A DNA stretch of 64,000 nt from Fimbriiglobus ruber (GTDB lineage: Bacteria > Planctomycetota > Planctomycetia > Gemmatales > Gemmataceae): contig NZ_NIDE01000019.1 of NCBI RefSeq assembly GCF_002197845.1, positions 124,001-188,000 of the forward strand. Reading direction: 5' to 3'. Position 1 is the first letter of the stretch, and each line of letters starts with the position of its first letter. Made by a program: the position numbers and the translations under genes. A model generated the notes under the pieces. It saw nothing but the letters and a program-made list of their open reading frames with translations. It was not told the DNA's origin and searched no databases. Positions 26,631-35,678 of the stretch are shown one piece after another.

Positions 26631-29462
26631 ATGCCGAGTCCGCGTCAGGTAGATCCGTTCGGTCCGTTGCTCGATGGCTTCAAAAACGAGCGGGAGAGCG
26701 GGGGCTTTCGTAGCGTCTCCGGGCGAGCGTCTGCGATCCGCGATGTCGCCGCCTCGTGGCTCTGCGACACTTTTCTCGATACTTGCCCGCCTCATCAACT
26801 TTCCGAGCAACTTCAGGCGTTTTACCGGGCTGTCGTGCCGTTGCCCTGGCATGTGACTAATATTGCTCGCCGGGCCGGTCTGATTCGCCACGGCATCGTC
26901 CACCTGTTGCGCGGTCGCGACCCACTTCCTGTCCGGTTGGCTCGCTGTGTGTTGCCCGGCGGGATGTATGCCGTGCCCGGTGTCGGGCCCGCGTTTTGGT
27001 CCGCAATCGCGAAGGCGACCGCCCCCGACAAAGTGCCCGATTGGACCCCAGCGGTTCAAGAGGGCTTGGCGCGGCTCAACCTCCTTGCGGACGACGGCAC
27101 TTCATCCGGTCGGCTGTCGTCTTTCGCTTCCGCACTTTCCGTTTACGAATCCCGCCCCGATTTCTCGGCCACTGACCTGGACACGTTCTTCGCCCGCGCG
27201 TCGGGCATGCGGGGCCGCGAACTGGGTTCGGTTCCCGACGCGCAGGAGCCTTCCAAGGCGATCGCCCGCGCGCTCCGCGAGGTGCGGTCGCGGGTGCCGC
27301 TCAGGAAACGTGCGACGGAGTTCGCCCAGCAACACGCCGACTACCGGGCCGCGTTCGATGCGGGCCGCGCAGCCGGCGACGGTGCGGCGATGGCCAGAGT
27401 CGTCTGGCAGTTGAGCGGGGGCACGGGGGACGCGCCGACCGTACTCGTTTCGCAAGTCTCCGGAGAAGCGTGGTTCAACGACCTCAACTGTGTGCTGGGA
27501 ACGACTGACCTGTCGGAACTCGTCGGCGGGCACGCTGGCCTGGCTGATTCCGCTGCATGGTACACGGCCGGCGTTCTTCACCTCCTCGACCCGACGCGAT
27601 TCCCGGTTTGGAACGACGCCGCGAAGCGCGGGCTGCACCTCCTCGACGACGCGGCCGACCCAGCCCTCGCACCGCTCGACCAGTATTGGCTCTATTGTGT
27701 GGTCGCGCAAGGGCTCCGCGAGGAATACCGGGTCCATCCGGGCGAGTTGCAAGCGGTCCTTGCGGCGTTGGTCGACGCGGCCCGTGTTGAACCCGCTGTC
27801 ACTCCGGCCGGGCAACCTGCGTCACGATTCGACGGGTTTTGCACGGACACATTCCGGTTCCTGGCGGAACTGTCCGGCCACAATCAGACTGGCTGGATGG
27901 CCGCGCAACGCGACCGCTATCGGTTTGTCGTCCGCGAACCGCTCGTCGAACTCTGCACGGCATTAGCCGGGCGGTACGTGCGGCCGGTTCTCGGCGGCGA
28001 ATACGGCTGGGATCTGGAAACTGATCCCCGGCCCGGCCGCACACTGGCGAGCATCCTCAAGCACGGTTCCGGTCAGCCCGGTCCCTATTCGCCGGTCCTT
28101 CGGGCGACGTTCTACCCCCGCGAGCCGGGCCGTAAGCGGGACGACGTGCAATTCTTCATCCGCGTCGACGCGACGGGCGTATCGTTCGGCTGGGAGCTGT
28201 CCCGCTCGGCGCGGGACGCTGGCCGGCGGTTCCGCAAAAACGTGCAGGAACTTGGTGAACAGCTTTACGCGGCTGTTCGCGCGACCGGTGCAATCGACGC
28301 CTGCACGTTCGCGACCGACCCGGCCGCGACAACGACCGCCCCAATCCGGTCGGCCGGTGACTTGCGCGAGTGGGCGTCGGCCAAAGACTTGATCGCGGTC
28401 CGCCACTTGCCCGCCGATTCGCCGACGCTCCGAGCCGACGATCTTGTAGGCGAGATCCTGATTCTGTTCGACCGCCTCGTGCCGTTCTTCGCGGCGGCAG
28501 TCGAGGACGACCCGCTCCCGATCCTGGCACGTCGGGCCGGCACCCTCGGCGCCCGCCCGACGTTCGGTCGGTCGGCGTTCCAGGCCGCGACTTACTTGAG
28601 TGAAGTCTGGCTGACCCGCACGCTCGACCTGCTGCGCCTCAAGAAGCAACTCGTTCTGCAGGGCGTCCCCGGCACCGGGAAGACGCACGTCGCGCGATCT
28701 CTCGCCCGGTTTTTGACCGGCGACCGGCCCGAGAACCAACGGCTCGTGCAATTCCACCCGGGTTACAGCTACGAGGAGTTCGTGGAGGGAATTCGCCCGC
28801 GGGTCATCGAGACGAACGGGCGGAGCGAGGTGAGCTACCCGGTCGAGCCCGGCCTGCTCGCCACGTTCGCCGCGCGAGCCGAGGCGCACCCGTCCGAGCC
28901 GCACGTGCTGGTGATCGACGAGATCAACCGGGGCAACCTCCCGCGAGTTTTCGGCGAGTTACTGTTTCTGCTCGAATACCGCGACCAGGAAATCCTGCTC
29001 CCGTATTCCAAGCGGCCGTTCCGGTTGCCGAACAACCTCTATTTCGTGGCGACGATGAACCCCGCCGACCGCTCGGCGGCGGGCCTCGACGTGGCCCTGC
29101 GCCGGCGGTTTTCGTTCGTGGAGATGGCGCCGGACGCCGCGCTGCTGGCTCGCTGGCTCGACGCCCATTCGCCGGCCGACGCGGATCCGACGTTCGCCCC
29201 GCGGGCCGTCCGGTGGTTCGAGGAGATGAACCGCAAACTCGCCCGGGACGCCGGCCCCGACCGGCTCGTCGGGCACAGCTATTTCATGGTCCCCGACCTG
29301 ACCGCCGACCGCCTCCAGGTCGTCTGGGATCACCACGTCCGCCCGGTGCTGGAGGACGCCTTCCCCGGCCGCCCGGACCGCATCCGCGGGTTCGACCCGG
29401 GCCGCCTCGCCAGTCCTCGTCCGATCGCTAATTCCTTGGGAAAAATCGACGAAGTGGGATAG
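26631..29462 (+). CDS. mcrB: McrB-type AAA+ restriction GTPase with unusual N-terminal domains
   Basis: 943 residues, longer than E. coli McrB. The C-terminal 270 residues are a McrB-type AAA+ domain: Walker A GVPGTGKT near residue 678, Walker B HVLVIDEINRGNLPRVFGE near 759, YFVATMNPADRSAAG near 805 and ALRRRFSF near 822. In the family this motor drives DNA translocation for the McrC nuclease. The first 390 residues are not recognised; residues about 400-540 (FRFLAELSGHNQTGWMAAQR, YRFVVREPLVELC, later GWELSRSARDAGRRFRKNV) resemble DUF2461, a domain of unknown role. The ATG at 26631 follows AGGAGG by 8 bases. It is the first gene of a collinear array that ends with mcrC 6.2 kb away. Confidence 0.88.
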   Translation: MPSPRQVDPFGPLLDGFKNERESGGFRSVSGRASAIRDVAASWLCDTFLDTCPPHQLSEQLQAFYRAVVPLPWHVTNIARRAGLIRHGIVHLLRGRDPLPVRLARCVLPGGMYAVPGVGPAFWSAIAKATAPDKVPDWTPAVQEGLARLNLLADDGTSSGRLSSFASALSVYESRPDFSATDLDTFFARASGMRGRELGSVPDAQEPSKAIARALREVRSRVPLRKRATEFAQQHADYRAAFDAGRAAGDGAAMARVVWQLSGGTGDAPTVLVSQVSGEAWFNDLNCVLGTTDLSELVGGHAGLADSAAWYTAGVLHLLDPTRFPVWNDAAKRGLHLLDDAADPALAPLDQYWLYCVVAQGLREEYRVHPGELQAVLAALVDAARVEPAVTPAGQPASRFDGFCTDTFRFLAELSGHNQTGWMAAQRDRYRFVVREPLVELCTALAGRYVRPVLGGEYGWDLETDPRPGRTLASILKHGSGQPGPYSPVLRATFYPREPGRKRDDVQFFIRVDATGVSFGWELSRSARDAGRRFRKNVQELGEQLYAAVRATGAIDACTFATDPAATTTAPIRSAGDLREWASAKDLIAVRHLPADSPTLRADDLVGEILILFDRLVPFFAAAVEDDPLPILARRAGTLGARPTFGRSAFQAATYLSEVWLTRTLDLLRLKKQLVLQGVPGTGKTHVARSLARFLTGDRPENQRLVQFHPGYSYEEFVEGIRPRVIETNGRSEVSYPVEPGLLATFAARAEAHPSEPHVLVIDEINRGNLPRVFGELLFLLEYRDQEILLPYSKRPFRLPNNLYFVATMNPADRSAAGLDVALRRRFSFVEMAPDAALLARWLDAHSPADADPTFAPRAVRWFEEMNRKLARDAGPDRLVGHSYFMVPDLTADRLQVVWDHHVRPVLEDAFPGRPDRIRGFDPGRLASPRPIANSLGKIDEVG

Positions 29463-29519
29463 ACTCCATGCTCGCCTGAAGGCGGACACCTCTCCCCACG
29501 TCGTCGAGGCCGATCCCAG

Positions 29520-31010
29520 ATGAAAAAATGGCTAAAACGCGTGGCCATTGGTTTGCCGCTAATGGTCGCGCTAGCGATCGTAATTTTTGTTGTTAACTGG
29601 TACTGGACGCGGGCGGCCGGGCTCGCCCGGCGAGATTCGTTGGTCGCGAGGCTCGACGCCGAAGACCCCGGCTGGCGGTTCGCCGACTTGATCGCCGCGC
29701 GGAATGCGACCCTCCCTCCGCAGGACCGGAACGCGGCCGAGGTCGTGGTGAGTGCGGCCAAGCTCGCGCCGAAGTCGGTCAATGGTTGGATCCGAGACGA
29801 GCAACATGCCGAGATGCTGAATTCAAATCATTTGCCGGACAAGAAAGAATATACGTCCATGACCGCCCTCAGCGCGGCGTGCGGTCCGGCCCTCAAAGCC
29901 GTGCGCCCGATCCGCGAATTATCCGGCGGCGGTTTCCGGCAGGAGTTCAGGGTTCCAAACCCTCTGACGGTTACTATGCCATATGTCGCCGATGTGGCGC
30001 AAGTTGTTCATCTCCTCGACTTGGACGCGGCCGCACGCTCGTATCAGGGGCGGCCAAACGAGGCACTGGAATCCGCGCACCTGATCTTAGGGGTCGGCCA
30101 AACCATTGGTGACGAGCCGCTGTTCGTAATGCAAGCCTACCGAATCATGGTCGGGACTTCCGCGAAGCGAGCCGTTCAGCGGACCCTCGCCTGGGGGAAG
30201 CCCACCACCGGTTTGGCGGAAATGCAAGCCGCCTTCGCGGCCGAACTCAAGTTCCCCCGGCTCCGGTGCGCGGCCCGTGGCGAACGGGGAATGTACTTCA
30301 CGGTCCTGCAGAACCTGGAAGACGATAAACTCGGCGTGGTGGATCTTGTCGAGTCGTTCGACTCGTTCGACTCCGGTGTAGCCACGGAGATCCGCGGGGG
30401 GCTACAGAATCGTATCGCGACGACGTACGTCAAGAGGGATGTTCCAGGCCATCAGGCGACGGTGCTTGAATGGTTTGACCAGTTACTCTCCTTCGACAGT
30501 CTTCCCGAACCGGAGCGGACCGCCGCGCTCGAAACCCTCGAACCTCCGTCGATCGACTTCGGCCCGGCGTCCGTTCGGTTCATGTCCAATAGCTGGAAGT
30601 ATTTTCGTACCGCCGACTTGCGAGCCCGGGCTGTCATGAGCGCAACGATCGTGGCGCTGGCGTGCGAACGATATCGCCTCAAGTTCAGCGCGTGGCCCGC
30701 GACCCTGGCGGCCATTTCACAAGACATCCTCCCCGAACTCCCTACCGACCCGTATACCGGCGGGCCGTTAGCGTACAAGATCGTACCCGACGGGGCGGTA
30801 ATCTACGCGACCGGGCCCGACCGTACCGACGACGGCGGTGTAACGCTAAATGATTTTCTCCCACTTAAGGGGGAAGACATCGGCTTCCATAAGGGGGAAG
30901 ACATCGGCTTCCGCCTCTGGAATCCGGATAAGCGGGGCTTGCCGCCACTGGCGAGCCCCGCCATAGGTGGACCTCGACTTGCCGCCGCTGATCCGAATAG
31001 CCAGCCATGA
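29520..31010 (+). CDS. Membrane-anchored paralogue 1 of 4 inside the mcrBC locus
   Basis: 496 residues. KKWLKRVAIGLPLMVALAIV is a basic cap plus a single membrane helix to about residue 27, followed by NWYWTRAAGLARRDS. The extracytoplasmic part begins with LDAEDPGWRFADLIAARNAT, has a helical middle (IGDEPLFVMQAYRI; TLAWGKPTTGLAEMQAAFAAE) and ends with ALACERYRLKFSAWPATLAA, DPYTGGPLAYKIVPDG and YATGPDRTDDGG. This end resembles the C-terminal fold of GspG-like pseudopilins, but there is no prepilin peptidase site. A 24-bp duplication gives KGEDIGFH-KGEDIGFR near the end. ATG 58 bases after mcrB; GAGG 10 bases upstream. Function unknown. Confidence 0.75.
   Translation: MKKWLKRVAIGLPLMVALAIVIFVVNWYWTRAAGLARRDSLVARLDAEDPGWRFADLIAARNATLPPQDRNAAEVVVSAAKLAPKSVNGWIRDEQHAEMLNSNHLPDKKEYTSMTALSAACGPALKAVRPIRELSGGGFRQEFRVPNPLTVTMPYVADVAQVVHLLDLDAAARSYQGRPNEALESAHLILGVGQTIGDEPLFVMQAYRIMVGTSAKRAVQRTLAWGKPTTGLAEMQAAFAAELKFPRLRCAARGERGMYFTVLQNLEDDKLGVVDLVESFDSFDSGVATEIRGGLQNRIATTYVKRDVPGHQATVLEWFDQLLSFDSLPEPERTAALETLEPPSIDFGPASVRFMSNSWKYFRTADLRARAVMSATIVALACERYRLKFSAWPATLAAISQDILPELPTDPYTGGPLAYKIVPDGAVIYATGPDRTDDGGVTLNDFLPLKGEDIGFHKGEDIGFRLWNPDKRGLPPLASPAIGGPRLAAADPNSQP
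30867..30912 (+). repeat. 24-bp tandem duplication in paralogue 1
   Basis: A 22-base unit beginning AAGGGGGAAGACATCGG occurs at 30867-30888 and 30891-30912 with a period of 24, adding 8 residues relative to the other three paralogues. Confidence 0.85.
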
Positions 31011-31103
31011 CCACGCCGGGGTAAACTGTTTTTCATCTCGGGCCACGCGGTTCAAAAGACTGCTTCCGCGAGAGATTCAGCACCCGGACAAGGTTCGTCC
31101 CTC

Positions 31104-32540
31104 ATGAAGAAATGGCTCAGGCGTGCGGCGTACGGCACAGTCGTGTTACTCGCGCTACTGGTCGTCGGCATCGTCATCGGCTGGTACAGCGTACGAGCCG
31201 TGGGCTTTTCCCGGCGCGATGCCATCATCGCGAAATTGGACGCCGAAGACCCGAACTGGCGGGCGGCGGACCTGTGCGCGACGCGCAACGCGACGTTGCC
31301 ACCCCCCGATCGCAACGCGGCTGATATCGCGGTGCGAGCCGCGACGGTGGCGCCTCAGGCACTGTTCGATTTTCGCTTCACTTATTTGCTGAGCGGGCCG
31401 CCCGACCGGAACCACTTTCCCGAAGAGGCCGATCTCGGGCCGATGGTCGAGCTACATTCCGTCTGTTCCGGGGCTTTGAAAGTCGCGCGGCCCATCAGCC
31501 ACGTCAACGGCGGCGGTCTCCGGTTCGACTTCCCCGAGCCCAACCCCCAAGTTGATTCGTTGCCGAAAAACAAGGAACTCCGCTACGCCGGGTCGTTGCT
31601 GTTGATGGACGCGATCGTTCGGGCGAACCAGGGCAAACCGAACGACGCGATCGAATCTGTCCGCGCGATTCTCAACATTGGAAAGGCGGTGGGCGACGAA
31701 CCGACCGTCCTGGCACAGATGCTTCATATGTTTCTCGCCAATCTTTCCGTTCTTGCGACCGAATGGACGCTCGGATGGGGAACGCCGACTGCAGGCTTGG
31801 AGGAATTGCAAGCGGCTCTCGCGAATGAGCTAAAAGACCCACGACTCACACACATCTTTCGCGGCAAGCGGGCGGAGTTCTTTCTCCTTTCGGAAAACCT
31901 CGATGCCGGCCAACTCAGCCTGAGCGACTTCGTCGACGAGCCGGTCGGCGACCTCCAGGACCATGTCACAACCCGCGTCTGTCGGTTGTTCGGCCCGAGC
32001 CAACAGGCGACGGTGTTCGAGGTCATAGATCGGATTCTCGCCGCCGACAAACTGACCGGCCCGGAACGAATAGCCGCATTCGACGCCGTTCAGGTTCCCA
32101 AGAACGTGAAGGACTACAAAACCATCCTGGCCGCGATGCCGTTTGTGGGCTGGGAGGCGATCAAGCGGGCCGACGATCAAGTCAAGGCGTCGCTGGGGGC
32201 AGCCGTCGTCGCGCTGGCTTGCGAGCGTTACCGTCTAAAATTTGGCTCGTGGCCCAAGTCCCTCTCGGCCATTCCGAGCGAGATTCTCACGGAAGTTCCT
32301 GTCGACCCGTACACCGGCGGGCCGCTGCTGTACAAGATCCTTCCCGATGCCGTGGTGGTCTATTCGACGGGCCCGGACATGACCGACGACGGCGGCACGG
32401 CGCTGGATACCAAAGGTGGCGCGGGCACCGACATCGGCTTCCGGTTATGGAACCCGAAATTGCGCGGCCTGCCGCCGTTGTCGAAAATGGGCGGTGGCGC
32501 AAAACCTCTCGGTACACCCAACTCAAACCCGCGACCGTGA
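31104..32540 (+). CDS. Membrane-anchored paralogue 2 of 4 inside the mcrBC locus
   Basis: 478 residues. It starts MKKWLRRAAYGTVVLLALLV, a short basic cap and one membrane helix, then GWYSVRAVGFSRRDA. It shares LDAEDPNWRAADLCATRNAT, VGDEPTVLAQML, TLGWGTPTAGLEELQAALAN and the C-terminal ALACERYRLKFGSWPKSLSA, DPYTGGPLLYKILPDA and STGPDMTDDGG with its neighbours. The ATG at 31104 has only a weak site (AAGG at about 12 bases); the gene is separated from paralogue 1 by 93 bases and from paralogue 3 by 99. Function unknown; same-strand position suggests co-expression with mcrB. Confidence 0.75.
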   Translation: MKKWLRRAAYGTVVLLALLVVGIVIGWYSVRAVGFSRRDAIIAKLDAEDPNWRAADLCATRNATLPPPDRNAADIAVRAATVAPQALFDFRFTYLLSGPPDRNHFPEEADLGPMVELHSVCSGALKVARPISHVNGGGLRFDFPEPNPQVDSLPKNKELRYAGSLLLMDAIVRANQGKPNDAIESVRAILNIGKAVGDEPTVLAQMLHMFLANLSVLATEWTLGWGTPTAGLEELQAALANELKDPRLTHIFRGKRAEFFLLSENLDAGQLSLSDFVDEPVGDLQDHVTTRVCRLFGPSQQATVFEVIDRILAADKLTGPERIAAFDAVQVPKNVKDYKTILAAMPFVGWEAIKRADDQVKASLGAAVVALACERYRLKFGSWPKSLSAIPSEILTEVPVDPYTGGPLLYKILPDAVVVYSTGPDMTDDGGTALDTKGGAGTDIGFRLWNPKLRGLPPLSKMGGGAKPLGTPNSNPRP

Positions 32541-32639
32541 CACGTCCGGTATCATCATCAACAATCGCTGCGTAGCCGACTGATCTTTCGGCATGTCACT
32601 CTTCGGAACAAAGACTCCCCCGTTCGAGGTTTGCCGGAC

Positions 32640-34085
32640 ATGAAAAAGTGGCTCAAGCGTGCGGCGATCGGGGTGGCGGTTTCGATCCTGATCACGGTCG
32701 CGGGCTTCGTTTTCGACTGGTACTGGACTCGGTCGGCCGGGATCGAGAGGCGGAATACCGCTGTCGCTAAACTCGACGCCGAAGACGCCCATTGGCGGGC
32801 CGCCGATTTGTGCGCGGCGCGGAACGCCGCGCTCCCACCGCCGGACCGCAACGCGGCCGAGGTCGCGATTCGGGCGGTGGACCTGGCACCCAAGGCGCTG
32901 ACCGATTATCGCGCGGGCGAGGAGTGGCGCGAAGCCACTCAACCCAATCACTTGCCGAACGCGGCGGACCTTCGTCCACTGATCGCCGTCCACGATCAAT
33001 GCGGGGAGGCTCTGAACCTGGCGAGGTCCGTTCGCCTGATGACCGGGGGCGGATTTAGACTCGACTTTGCCGAGCCTAATTCACTCGCGACACTTCTCCC
33101 GTACACGCAAAAGATCCGCCAGACTGGGATGCTTCTGGATATCGACGCAGTCGTCCGGGCGTACCAGGGGCGGCCGAACGAAGCCATCGAATCCGCCCAC
33201 GCCCTGCTCAACACCGGACGGGCACTCGGAGACGAACCGACGTTCATCTCGCAACTGGTCCGGATGGCGGTCGTCACCATTTCCAAAAAGGCGACCGAAC
33301 GGACGCTCGGGTGGGGTAAGCCGACGGCCGGACTGGCCGAATTGCAAGCGGCCTACGCGGACGAACTCGCCGCGCCGCGGATCACCTACGGGCTCCGGGG
33401 CGAGCGGGCGTCGCTCTTTTCCCTCATGCAGAATCTGGACGACGGTAAACTCGGTCTGTCCGGCCTTGTGGACGACAAAGTCGGTAGCGGGCTTCGGGAC
33501 CGGGCCACGACGTTATTCGGCCGGAAGTTCATCTCGGGCCAACAGGCCACGTTGCTCGAAATCTTCGGCCAACTCCTCGCGGCCGACAAGCTTTCCGGCC
33601 CGGAGCGCGATGCGGCGTTCGAAGCAGTTCCGATTCCGCCGAAAGACTTCGAGAACTTCCTGATTCGCCTACTACTCCCGGCGTGGCACAAGATGAACGC
33701 CGCCGAAAACCGGACGCGGGCCGTTCTCGGATCGACGGTCGTCGCGCTGGCGTGCGAACGCTACCGCCTCAAGTTCGGCAAGTGGCCCGCCACGCTCGCC
33801 GACATCCCGAAGGAGATTCTTCGCGAGGTTCCGGCAGATCCCTACACCGGCGAAGCGCTGCTGTACAAGATCTTGCCCGACGGTGCCGTGGTCTACGCGA
33901 CCGGCCCCGATCGGATCGATAACGGCGGCACCAGCCTCACCGACAAAATGAATGTGATTTTGGGCACCGACATCGGCTTCCGCCTCTGGAACCCGGACCA
34001 GCGGGGGCTGCCGCCGCTGCCGAAGCCGGCCTCGGACGATGGAGCACTACCGCCGCCCGGCTTTCCGCCCGGCGGTCGGCCGTAA
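32640..34085 (+). CDS. Membrane-anchored paralogue 3 of 4 inside the mcrBC locus
   Basis: 481 residues. KKWLKRAAIGVAVSILITVA forms the cap and membrane helix, followed by FDWYWTRSAGIERRN. Shared blocks are LDAEDAHWRAADLCAARNAA, LGDEPTFISQLVRMAV, TLGWGKPTAGLAELQAAYAD and ALACERYRLKFGKWPATLAD, DPYTGEALLYKILPDG, ATGPDRIDNGG, DIGFRLWNPDQRGLPPLP. It appears closest to paralogues 1 and 2. An in-frame TTG at 32631 adds three residues; the ATG at 32640 is preferred as it aligns with the MKKW start of the other copies. Role unknown. Confidence 0.75.
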   Translation: MKKWLKRAAIGVAVSILITVAGFVFDWYWTRSAGIERRNTAVAKLDAEDAHWRAADLCAARNAALPPPDRNAAEVAIRAVDLAPKALTDYRAGEEWREATQPNHLPNAADLRPLIAVHDQCGEALNLARSVRLMTGGGFRLDFAEPNSLATLLPYTQKIRQTGMLLDIDAVVRAYQGRPNEAIESAHALLNTGRALGDEPTFISQLVRMAVVTISKKATERTLGWGKPTAGLAELQAAYADELAAPRITYGLRGERASLFSLMQNLDDGKLGLSGLVDDKVGSGLRDRATTLFGRKFISGQQATLLEIFGQLLAADKLSGPERDAAFEAVPIPPKDFENFLIRLLLPAWHKMNAAENRTRAVLGSTVVALACERYRLKFGKWPATLADIPKEILREVPADPYTGEALLYKILPDGAVVYATGPDRIDNGGTSLTDKMNVILGTDIGFRLWNPDQRGLPPLPKPASDDGALPPPGFPPGGRP

Positions 34086-34226
34086 CCGGACGTCGTTTGT
34101 TTGCAGTTGGAGATCGACCATCGAGTTATGCATCTGGCACACATTCATCGGGACTTAACTGCGCGTCAGGTACCCTCAACTTCGGCCGTCGGCGTGAGGA
34201 CTGTCAGCTTGTTGAGGCTTGACGCG

Positions 34227-35678
34227 ATGAAAAAATGGCAAATCCGCCTGATACTCGGTGCGACGGGGTTGCTCGCGATCCTGGTTGTCGCGGTCGTCGT
34301 GGAATGGTATCGGGGACGGGAGGCGGGCCTCGCCCGGCGGAACGCGGCAGCCGCTAAACTCGACGCCGAAGATCCCACGTGGCGCCTGACACAGTTGTAC
34401 GCCGAACGGAATGCGGCACTCCCCCCGCCTGAACAGAATGCCGGCGTCGTCGTCGTTCGAGCCGTCGGTTTACTGGAGATGGGATACATCCCCTGGCTCT
34501 ATCCCGGCGCGAGTTTACTGGGCAAAGGACCGGTATCGAATCACCTCCCGCAGGAAGGTACCGTTGCCAGAGTGAAGGTCGCCCTTGAGGGCACACGTCC
34601 CGCGATTGAACTGGCGCGAACCGCACGGAAGTTCCCGAAAGGGGGATTTCCGAGAAATGTTGACGCTTCAACTCCGCCCGCGGACACGTCGGACAAATCG
34701 GTGGCCGTCCGCGCTGGTGCCGCTCTGCTTCGCGAAGACGCGCTCGCCAACGCGTGTGACGGTCGCGGCAACGACGCGCTCGAATCATCTGCTACCATTC
34801 TGCACTGCGCGAAGATCATCGGCGACGAACCGACGCTCTTATCGCACCTCGCCTGCCTCGGCACCACCAGCACCGCGAAAGAGAGCATCGAACAACTCCT
34901 GGCTTGGACCGAGCCGACGAGTGACGAGGCACTCGGACAGGTCCAGAAGGCCTGTGCCGACGAGTTGGCCGAACCGCGCCTCACGCAACTGCTGCGGGCC
35001 GAGCGAGCCGCACTCTGGTCTCGTCTGCAAGACTTCGACGACGGCACGACGCCCTTCAGCGGTTTGAAGACTCTACTGCCTGGCGAAGAAGCCGGGCCTG
35101 GAGGTTTAAGTGACCACGTGTTGGCCGTTTTCTACCGGAGAATCTTGCCCGACAAGCAGGCGACGGTCGCCGACCTGTTTCGAGAGATGTTGGACGCCGA
35201 TAAGTTGCCCGGCGTGACCCGCCAGGCCAAGTTTGACGAGATCGCCTCCCGGTGCCCGGCCCGTGACGACTCGGTGTTCTTTGGCGCATCGATGTTGCTC
35301 GACGTGCGAGCCCACGTCCGCCATCACGATCGGGTTCGAGCGCAAATGACCACGGCGGTAGCCGCATTGGCGTGCGAACGCTACCGGCTGAAAACGGGCT
35401 ATTGGCCTTCGGACCTTGCTGAGATCCCGAAAGATATTCTCGCGACCATCCCGACCGACCCGTACACCGGTGGACCGTTGGTCTACAAGAAACTGCCCGA
35501 CGGCTTGATGATCTATACGACCGGCCCCGATTTACACGACGACGGCGGCATCGTTCTTCGTAATCTTGAAGCACCGGGCAATGACATCGGGTTCCGGCTC
35601 TGGAACCCGGACCAGCGCCGGCAACCGCCCCTTCCAGTACCCCACGACCGCCGGAGACATCACGGCCAGCGGATGTGA
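34227..35678 (+). CDS. Membrane-anchored paralogue 4 of 4, overlapping mcrC
   Basis: 483 residues, the most divergent copy. KKWQIRLILGATGLLAILVV is the cap and membrane helix, then VVEWYRGREAGLARRN, LDAEDPTWRLTQLYAERNAA, IGDEPTLLSHLACL and ALACERYRLKTGYWPSDLAE, DPYTGGPLVYKKLPDG, TTGPDLHDDGG. An in-frame start at 34101 would add 42 residues, but the ATG at 34227 matches the MKKW family start and has TGAGG 9 bases upstream. Its stop codon overlaps the mcrC GTG by the sequence GTGA at 35675-35678, the usual arrangement for translational coupling, so this member at least belongs to the mcrC transcript. Confidence 0.78.
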   Translation: MKKWQIRLILGATGLLAILVVAVVVEWYRGREAGLARRNAAAAKLDAEDPTWRLTQLYAERNAALPPPEQNAGVVVVRAVGLLEMGYIPWLYPGASLLGKGPVSNHLPQEGTVARVKVALEGTRPAIELARTARKFPKGGFPRNVDASTPPADTSDKSVAVRAGAALLREDALANACDGRGNDALESSATILHCAKIIGDEPTLLSHLACLGTTSTAKESIEQLLAWTEPTSDEALGQVQKACADELAEPRLTQLLRAERAALWSRLQDFDDGTTPFSGLKTLLPGEEAGPGGLSDHVLAVFYRRILPDKQATVADLFREMLDADKLPGVTRQAKFDEIASRCPARDDSVFFGASMLLDVRAHVRHHDRVRAQMTTAVAALACERYRLKTGYWPSDLAEIPKDILATIPTDPYTGGPLVYKKLPDGLMIYTTGPDLHDDGGIVLRNLEAPGNDIGFRLWNPDQRRQPPLPVPHDRRRHHGQRM

